DNA of 35,652 nt, taken from contig JANYLK010000057.1 in assembly GCA_025357875.1 (NCBI GenBank), positions 1-35,652 of the forward strand. The letters are read 5' to 3'. Both the position numbers and the translations under genes were made by a program. This DNA comes from Granulicella sp. (GTDB lineage Bacteria; Acidobacteriota; Terriglobia; Terriglobales; Acidobacteriaceae). Of this stretch, positions 30,723 through 35,652 are shown piece after piece; the first letter of the stretch is position 1; every line of letters starts with the position of its first letter. The notes beneath the pieces are model-generated. The model searched no databases. It was not told the DNA's origin and saw only the letters and a list, made by a program, of their open reading frames with translations.

Positions 30723-31190
30723 ATGTCGATTTGGACTTTGAAGACTGCAGCAGTTGTGGTGGCGGCATTTTCAATGACGCTCGTGGCGTCTGCGGAGAAG
30801 AAGATTGAGCGCTCGGCGCTGCCGCCGGCGGTGGAGAAGAAGGTTCAGGAGCAGTCGAAGGGCGCGACCATCAAGGGCTTTTCTTCAGAGACCGAGAACG
30901 GCGTTTTCCAATATGAAGTGGAGACGATGGTGAATGGCCACAGCCGCGATCTCGCGGTTGCGAAAGACGGAACGCTGCTGGAGGTTGAGGAAGAAGTCTC
31001 GATGGACAGCCTGCCCGCAGCGGTGAAGAGTGCACTGATGGCAAGGGCGCCGGGTGCGAAGATTACCAAGGTGGAGTCGCTGACGAAGAAGGACAAGCTG
31101 GTTGCGTATGAGGCGGCGACGTTGAAGGGTGCGAAGAAGGGCGAAATCCAGGTTGGGCCGAATGGGGAGAAGTTGACGCACGAGGAGTAA
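30723..31190 (+). CDS. Exported PepSY-like small protein
   Basis: 155 residues from ATG 30723, preceded by GAGGAG. Signal peptide LKTAAVVVAAFSMTLVASA (cleavage near 24). The mature part holds two related alpha/beta units resembling PepSY or DUF2874-type folds: LPPAVEKKVQEQSKGATIKG with FQYEVETMVNGHSRDLAVAK, and LPAAVKSALMARAPGAKITK with VAYEAATLKGAKKGEIQVGP. Each unit shows the pattern 'LP.AV...l......a.I..' then a strand ending in 'G'. PepSY-type domains are thought to inhibit or modulate proteases, but for this protein that is inference. Location: periplasm. Confidence 0.75.
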   Translation: MSIWTLKTAAVVVAAFSMTLVASAEKKIERSALPPAVEKKVQEQSKGATIKGFSSETENGVFQYEVETMVNGHSRDLAVAKDGTLLEVEEEVSMDSLPAAVKSALMARAPGAKITKVESLTKKDKLVAYEAATLKGAKKGEIQVGPNGEKLTHEE

Positions 31191-31211
31191 GCGGGGCGCG
31201 GACAAATTAAG

Positions 31212-31268
31212 TATCCCCATGATCACCCTTTGGACTTCGTCCTCTGGGTGAGCATGGGGCACCCGGCT
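31212..31268. repeat. Family B-type hairpin repeat between convergent genes
   Basis: CCCCATGATCACCC (31215-31228) pairs with GGGTGAGCATGGGG (31246-31259) at 13 of 14 positions, followed by CACCCGG, the family B tail. The arm sequence differs from other family B copies, but tail and geometry match. It may act as a bidirectional transcription end signal. Confidence 0.7.
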
Positions 31269-31280
31269 TCTAATGCTTGC

Positions 31281-32333
31281 CTAGTTGCCGGTGTCGGTAC
31301 TGGAGATGGCGTAGTAGCCTTTGCGGGTTTGGACTTTGAGGTTTTTGCCGCAGCCGAGTTCGATCTTGCGGAATGTGCCGTCCGCCTTGAGGTTTGTGGG
31401 CGTGTAGCTGAGCAGGTATTGGGTGCGGAGTTCTTCCTGGATCTGGTTGAAGGCGTCTTCAAGACGCTTGCCATTGTTGCCGACGTTGATGACGCGGCCT
31501 CCTGTTTCACGGGCTAGTTGCTCCATGTCGCGTGCGCCGAAGTCGGCGAGGTTGCCGAAGCCTCCGCCACCGTAAAAGCCTCGGTCGGCGATGAGGATGA
31601 CGTAGACGATGGCGTTGGCTTTCTGCGCGGCCTCGGTCGCGGTTTTCAGGGTCTCCTGCGAGCCCTGGTCGCCTCCGTCAGTGAGCATGACGATGATTTT
31701 GCGGCCGGCTTCAATACGGAGTTTCTCGTTGGCGGCGAGGAAGACGGCGTCGTAGAGCAAAGTGCCGCGTGGGTTTCCATTGCCAGTAACGGAGCCGGTG
31801 CCTGCGCCAGTGTTAATGGTTGCCTTATCGAGGGCGTGCTTGATTTCGCTGGCGCGGTTAGTGTAGTCGGCGAGCAGGTCGACGTTGATGTCGAAGGAGA
31901 TAAGGAAGGCTTCGTCCTTGGGAGTCAGGACTTCGCGCAAGAAGGTAGCGCCGGACTCCTGCTCGAGCGGTAGGACGCTCTGCTGGCTGCCGGAGGTATC
32001 GAGCAGGATGCCGATGGTAAGTGGGAGGTTTTTTTCCTGGGTAAAGTTCTTGATGATCTGCGGTGTCTTGTCCTCGGTGAGCGAGCAGTCGCTCTTGGCA
32101 AGATTGGTGATGAAGCCGTTTTTGTCGCGCGCGGAGAAATAAAGGTTCACGAGGTTGACGTTAACGCTGAGGGTTGGGGCGCTCATGTCGCTCTGAGGCA
32201 GGGCAGGAGCGTTGGAAGGCGGAGGAGGGCCGCTGGGCGAGGGTGCTTCCTGGCCGTGCAGCACCCGAGTGAGGAGGACCGGCGGCAGCATAGCGAGGGA
32301 GAACAGGGTCGCGGCAAGGAGTCGGGAGCGCAT
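31281..32333 (-). CDS. Secreted VWA-domain protein (VWFA-related acidobacterial type)
   Basis: 350 residues with a signal peptide (LLAATLFSLAMLPPVLLTRV, mature near 28) and a Pro/Ser linker (30-50). A domain typical of TIGR03436 follows: VNVNLVNLYFSARDKNGFIT with DCSLTEDKTPQIIKNF, then a von Willebrand A domain with the metal site DTSGS (112-116) in LPLTIGILLDTSGSQQSVLP, IIVMLTDGGDQGSQETL, and a C-terminal strand region (YLLSYTPTNLKADGTFRKIE, TRKGYYA). VWA domains mediate protein contacts via a bound divalent metal. Probably periplasmic or surface-exposed. It is divergent from a second VWA gene at 32670. Confidence 0.92.
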   Translation of the reverse strand: MRSRLLAATLFSLAMLPPVLLTRVLHGQEAPSPSGPPPPSNAPALPQSDMSAPTLSVNVNLVNLYFSARDKNGFITNLAKSDCSLTEDKTPQIIKNFTQEKNLPLTIGILLDTSGSQQSVLPLEQESGATFLREVLTPKDEAFLISFDINVDLLADYTNRASEIKHALDKATINTGAGTGSVTGNGNPRGTLLYDAVFLAANEKLRIEAGRKIIVMLTDGGDQGSQETLKTATEAAQKANAIVYVILIADRGFYGGGGFGNLADFGARDMEQLARETGGRVINVGNNGKRLEDAFNQIQEELRTQYLLSYTPTNLKADGTFRKIELGCGKNLKVQTRKGYYAISSTDTGN

Positions 32334-32420
32334 ACCGTATTAGACGACGGATTGGCGGCGTCGTGGACTTAGGGGGAGCGAATTTTCGCGGGGCGACATT
32401 CATCGGCTAGCGGTGGGGGG

Positions 32421-32464
32421 AGAAGCGCATTCCTCCGATTCGCTCCGGAATGACAAACAATGAC
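32421..32464. repeat. Family A repeat between the VWA genes
   Basis: AGAAGCGCATTCCTCCGATT, then CGCTCCGGAATGACAAACAA. Close to the type copy at 397. Confidence 0.72.
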
Positions 32465-32479
32465 CAGTTCAGGTTTTAC

Positions 32480-32522
32480 ATCCCATCCTTCGCGACGATG
32501 CAGCGAAGGGAGGGTCACCCGA
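32480..32522. repeat. Family B palindromic repeat between the VWA genes
   Basis: CCCATCCTTCGC (32482-32493) pairs with GCGAAGGGAGGG (32503-32514) with two mismatches, followed by TCACCCG. Confidence 0.72.
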
Positions 32523-32669
32523 AGTTGTTGAGGCAGGGCGGTGAACCACAATCACCTGAATGGGTTCCGGCGTCTAACGGGGAAGGTATCAAAAGATGGG
32601 CGCGTGCAAAGTGACGGCTTATGCGGGCCGCTGGTAGTCTGATACCTGATTGCTTTGGGGGTTTTCGAG

Positions 32670-34001
32670 TTGAGACTAGGTGTATTGGCAGGATCGCTAG
32701 GGTTGGTGATGGTCGGGTTGCAGGGACGGCCGCCGGTTGCACTTGCGGCGGGGCAACAGGCTGCGGCGCAGCAGGCGATCCCGGACGCTCCCAAGCCCCA
32801 AACGACGCTTCCGAAATTAAACTCGATAACTCCAGGTGAGGGAACGACTTCCACGTCGAACGGAGACGGTCAGCCGGTTGAAGTCCTTGCGGCTCCCTCT
32901 ACAGCGCCCGCGCCAATGAGTCCGTCAGCGGCCGCCAGCCAGTCCCCCACTTACGATGCGCCCGTGGGTAAGGGCGCGGATGCGATCACGACGTTGATGG
33001 TTCATGTTGACGCCGTCGATGTCGCGTTTACTGTTAAAGATTCGAAGGGCAGGCTGGTGCCGGGACTGACGTCGCGCGACGTACAGGTATATGAGAACGG
33101 CTTGATGCAGCACATCGACCTGTTTACGAATGAGTCGCTTCCGCTCTCGGTTGCGATTGTGATCGATCAGAGCATGACCAAGGATGAGATGACCCGTGTG
33201 AACAATGCTATGGGGTCGTTGCAGGACGCGTTCACTCCATACGACGAGGTTGCGGTTTTTACGTACAACAAGGGTCCAAAGATGGTGACCGACTTTACCG
33301 GGGCGCAGAGCGCGCGGCTAACCCAAGCGATCGAGCGATCGAAGGGCGATGGACGGGAACCCCCTATGGCGGGAAGTTACGGCCCGCTGGGACAGACGAC
33401 GGTGATCAACGATCAGAATTTTGACCCGAATACGGCCGCGGTCCGAGGTCATACGAGCATGTCGCTGGAAACGCCGCGGGAAATACATCCGCTGAACGAT
33501 GCGATTCTGGCAGCGGCAACTGCACTGAGAAACCGGCCGATCGAACGTAGGCGCGTGATCTACGTGATCTCGGATGGCAAGGAGTATGGCAGCCAGGCGA
33601 AGACTGGCCAGGTGATTAAATATCTGCAGACGAACCGGATTGAAGTCGACGCCACGATAGTGGGCGATTCGGCTGTATGGGGGCTGGGGATGATGGACCG
33701 CATGCATCTTCCGCTGATGATGCGGGACAATAATCTGCCACCGTACGTTAATATGACCGGCGGAAATATTGACGCTGAGTTCCGCACGGCATCGATTGAG
33801 AAGAGTTTTGCCAGGGTGGCTCTAGAGGCGCGGGCACGGTATACGGTTGGTTACACGACGCACGAACCGTTCCTCGACGGCAAGTATCGCAAGCTCGAAG
33901 TGAAGGTGCTGCATCCCGACTTGACGGTGATTGCGCCTCCGGGATATTGGCCACGGGCGATGGAGATAAGGGCGCGGCCCCCCGTCTCCGCGTCACCTTA
34001 G
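32670..34001 (+). CDS. Secreted VWA-domain protein (VWFA-related acidobacterial type), second copy
   Basis: About 443 residues if it starts at TTG 32670; TTG 32655 or ATG 32709 are alternatives, as no clear ribosome-binding site decides. The 32670 start gives a signal-like segment (RLGVLAGSLGLVMVGLQGRP). A long Ala/Pro/Ser/Gln-rich region follows, then MVHVDAVDVAFTVKDSKGRL with LTSRDVQVYENGLMQHIDLF. The VWA core is LPLSVAIVIDQSMTKDEMTR (metal site DQSMT, a variant of DxSxS), RRRVIYVISDGKEYGSQAKT, and the end ARYTVGYTTHEPFLDGKYRK. Same family as the divergent neighbour, but more divergent in the metal site. Confidence 0.88.
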   Translation: MRLGVLAGSLGLVMVGLQGRPPVALAAGQQAAAQQAIPDAPKPQTTLPKLNSITPGEGTTSTSNGDGQPVEVLAAPSTAPAPMSPSAAASQSPTYDAPVGKGADAITTLMVHVDAVDVAFTVKDSKGRLVPGLTSRDVQVYENGLMQHIDLFTNESLPLSVAIVIDQSMTKDEMTRVNNAMGSLQDAFTPYDEVAVFTYNKGPKMVTDFTGAQSARLTQAIERSKGDGREPPMAGSYGPLGQTTVINDQNFDPNTAAVRGHTSMSLETPREIHPLNDAILAAATALRNRPIERRRVIYVISDGKEYGSQAKTGQVIKYLQTNRIEVDATIVGDSAVWGLGMMDRMHLPLMMRDNNLPPYVNMTGGNIDAEFRTASIEKSFARVALEARARYTVGYTTHEPFLDGKYRKLEVKVLHPDLTVIAPPGYWPRAMEIRARPPVSASP

Positions 34002-34046
34002 AGCGCGAGATGCGGAACGCATCGACTTCGACAACAAACGAATTCC

Positions 34047-34940
34047 ATGAATAGTCTGCTGCGCGGAAATGTACTGTTCGCGCTGGCAGCGGCTACCTTC
34101 TGGGGTGGCGGCGACTTCTGCGGCGGGATGGGCGTAAAGTCGGCGGGCGGCGGGTTGCGCGCGGCGTTGCGGGTGGTGCTGCTGAGCCATGCGACCAGCT
34201 TCGCGGTGCTGGTGGCGATTGCGCGGTTGCGGGGGGATGTGTTTCCGCACGGCGCACTGTTGGGCTGGGGGATCGCCGCGGGAGTTGCCGGAGGACTCTC
34301 GCTTACCTGCTTTTACATTGCGCTATCGCGTGGGGCGATGGGCGCGTCGGCGGCGGTGAGTGGGCTGCTTGCGGCTGCGATTCCAGCGGCAGTGTCGATG
34401 TGGCAGGATGGATCGCCGGGCGCGCGGCCGATGGTGGGATTTGCGGTTGCGGGGATTGCGATCTGGCTAATCGCGGCCGGGCCCGCGGGCCAAACGGCGG
34501 GCTCTGCGGGGCGTGAGACTGCGATGCTGGCGACGCTGGCTGGGGTGGGCTTCGGACTCTATTTTGTGGCGCTGAAGATGGCCGGGCCTGCGGGCGTGCT
34601 TTGGCCGATGGCGACGGCGAGGATGGGAAGCCTCGGCGTCTGCTCGCTGATCATTGTGGGCTTGCGGTTCAAGCGTCTGAAAGCTGGCGACGTGGATGTG
34701 AGGCTGGGGAAGAGAGCGGTGGGATATTCGCTGGCGACTGCGCTCCTCGATACTTCGGGGAACCTGCTTTTTCTGGCGGCGACACGGGCGGGTAGGCTGG
34801 ATGTGGCGGCGGTGCTGGCATCTCTGTATCCGGCGTCGACGATATTGCTGGCGGCTTTGGCGCTGGGTGAGCGACCGACGCGAAGACAGGCGATCGGGAT
34901 GGCGACGGCGGTCATTGCTGTAGCAATGATTGCGGTTTAG
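34047..34940 (+). CDS. EamA/DMT-family transporter
   Basis: 297 residues, with about ten hydrophobic helices in two repeats of five, the EamA (drug/metabolite transporter) layout. First repeat: RGNVLFALAAATFWGGGDFC at the start, GWGIAAGVAGGLSLTCFYIA, GAMGASAAVSGLLAAAIPAA. Second repeat: MLATLAGVGFGLYFVALKMA, GYSLATALLDTSGNLLFLAA, VLASLYPASTILLAALALGE and RQAIGMATAVIAVAMIAV. The 'LYP..T.llA...lgE....q..G' ending is characteristic. An inner-membrane exporter or importer of small metabolites; substrate unknown. The start ATG 34047 lies 45 bases after the VWA stop, so it could be co-transcribed. Confidence 0.92.
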   Translation: MNSLLRGNVLFALAAATFWGGGDFCGGMGVKSAGGGLRAALRVVLLSHATSFAVLVAIARLRGDVFPHGALLGWGIAAGVAGGLSLTCFYIALSRGAMGASAAVSGLLAAAIPAAVSMWQDGSPGARPMVGFAVAGIAIWLIAAGPAGQTAGSAGRETAMLATLAGVGFGLYFVALKMAGPAGVLWPMATARMGSLGVCSLIIVGLRFKRLKAGDVDVRLGKRAVGYSLATALLDTSGNLLFLAATRAGRLDVAAVLASLYPASTILLAALALGERPTRRQAIGMATAVIAVAMIAV

Positions 34941-35163
34941 AAGGTGCGTGGATCGGAATTATGTGCAGGCGGGTACGTAGTTGGGATTATGTTCCGGGCC
35001 TTCAGCCCTTCGTTCTGCGGCTGGCAGCGAACCTAGCTTGTAATGTGCCGCGCCGTTGGCGCCTTGGTGAGCGGATCGCGAAGTCTAATGGCGCGGGCTG
35101 GGACGTCAGACAACGCGCTCGAATGACGCGGATCGGGACGTCGCGCCAGTGCGGATGGCGGAT
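34941..35163. other. Short gene-free stretch between transporter and tatA
   Basis: Convergent intergenic space without a convincing ORF. A pyrimidine/purine-rich inverted segment near 34995-35040 (GGGCCTTCAGCCCTTCG) looks like a further dispersed repeat type, but only one copy was seen here. Confidence 0.35.
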
Positions 35164-35460
35164 TTACTTGATGACGACTGCGTTTTCTTGTGCGGCTTTC
35201 TGCTCGATTGCGAGGCGGGCTTCCGCGGCAGCTTTCGCGTCCGCAGCCATCTTGGCTTCCTGGTAGGCCTTGGCTTCTAGCTCTTCGCGCTTCCTGTTGG
35301 CTGCGGCATCTTCGTCGCTAAGGCCCTTCATGCCATCTTTGAAGCCGCGCAGGCCTTCGCCCAGACCTTTGCCTAGTTCCGGCAGCTTCTTGCCGCCGAA
35401 GAAGATGACCACGATAACGCCAAGAAGAAGAAGATGCATCGGTTGAAATAGTTCGCCCAT
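35164..35460 (-). CDS. tatA: Twin-arginine translocase subunit TatA/E
   Basis: 98 residues from ATG 35460, preceded by GGAG at good spacing. One N-terminal transmembrane helix (LLLLGVIVVIFFGG), then the hinge and amphipathic helix with the family signature FGGKKLPELGKGLGEGLRGF and KDGMKGLSDED, then an Ala/Lys/Glu-rich tail predicted to be helical (KREELEAKAYQEAKMAADAK). TatA polymerises to form the pore for folded proteins with RR signals. The GH29 fucosidase in this window carries such a signal, so it is a candidate client. No tatB or tatC is in the window. Confidence 0.95.
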   Translation of the reverse strand: MGELFQPMHLLLLGVIVVIFFGGKKLPELGKGLGEGLRGFKDGMKGLSDEDAAANRKREELEAKAYQEAKMAADAKAAAEARLAIEQKAAQENAVVIK

Positions 35461-35652
35461 AATAAATTCTCCTTGCAGGTCTAGGCGTGCGGAAGACACC
35501 CGGCTGCACACATTATTGTCGCACATGTCAAGCGGTGTTGAGGGCCTTGCGCGGTCACTCCGCTAAAGGTGTCTGTAGGGTTTACGTGACTGCAGACGGA
35601 TCGGATTGCGGAGGCTCGGGGTGCGGCGAATCCTTCCGACTACACTGGTTTG

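Larger units (their letters stand above)
32334..32669. other. Intergenic region between divergent VWA genes
   Basis: Holds both promoters, one family A repeat (32421-32464) and one family B repeat (32480-32522). No ORF with coding character otherwise. Confidence 0.5.

Overview
The window reads as a chromosome segment of an acidobacterium, most likely family Acidobacteriaceae (relatives of Granulicella, Edaphobacter or Terriglobus). This is inferred from GC-rich coding sequence, two VWFA proteins of the acidobacterial TIGR03436 type, remnants resembling TIGR03435, and short dispersed repeats that read as 'VILSEAKNL'-type peptides when they fall inside genes. No rRNA, tRNA, CRISPR array, transposase or phage gene was seen.

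Layout. 0-10.6 kb is almost all minus strand: the start of a MurJ-type flippase, a MerR-like regulator, a BamD/TPR secreted protein, ribulose-phosphate epimerase, (plus strand) a frameshifted TonB-C gene, a UvrC-like protein carrying repeat insertions, a subtilase and PmbA/TldE. 10.6-11.5 kb is a decayed stretch with gene remnants and operator-like palindromes. 11.5-20.2 kb holds small envelope and stress genes (YidB-like, BON-LysM, DUF4397 lipoprotein, tandem USP), a membrane diguanylate cyclase, an LssY_C protein and a Tat-exported GH29 fucosidase. 20.2-21.1 kb has two tandem exported helix-hairpin-helix proteins.

21.6-29.5 kb is a long histidine operon, all on plus: leader peptide/attenuator, hisI, hisG, hisD, hisC, a 61-residue membrane microprotein, hisB, a broken small ORF, hisH, hisF, a 128-residue unknown, hisA. 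Many junctions overlap by 1-4 bases, implying translational coupling. The leader was found by reading the sequence: a 27-codon ORF with eight His codons, followed by a GC-rich hairpin with a short U tract and by possible 1:2 and 2:3 pairings. This is the layout of classical ribosome-mediated attenuation. hisE and a histidinol-phosphatase are absent, so the pathway needs genes elsewhere.

29.6-35.6 kb holds an aldo/keto reductase, a PepSY-like exported protein, two divergent VWA proteins, an EamA-type transporter and TatA.

Two families of small palindromic repeats recur throughout, mostly between genes. They have also entered the UvrC-like gene (family A, three times) and hisA (family B, once) without breaking the reading frame.
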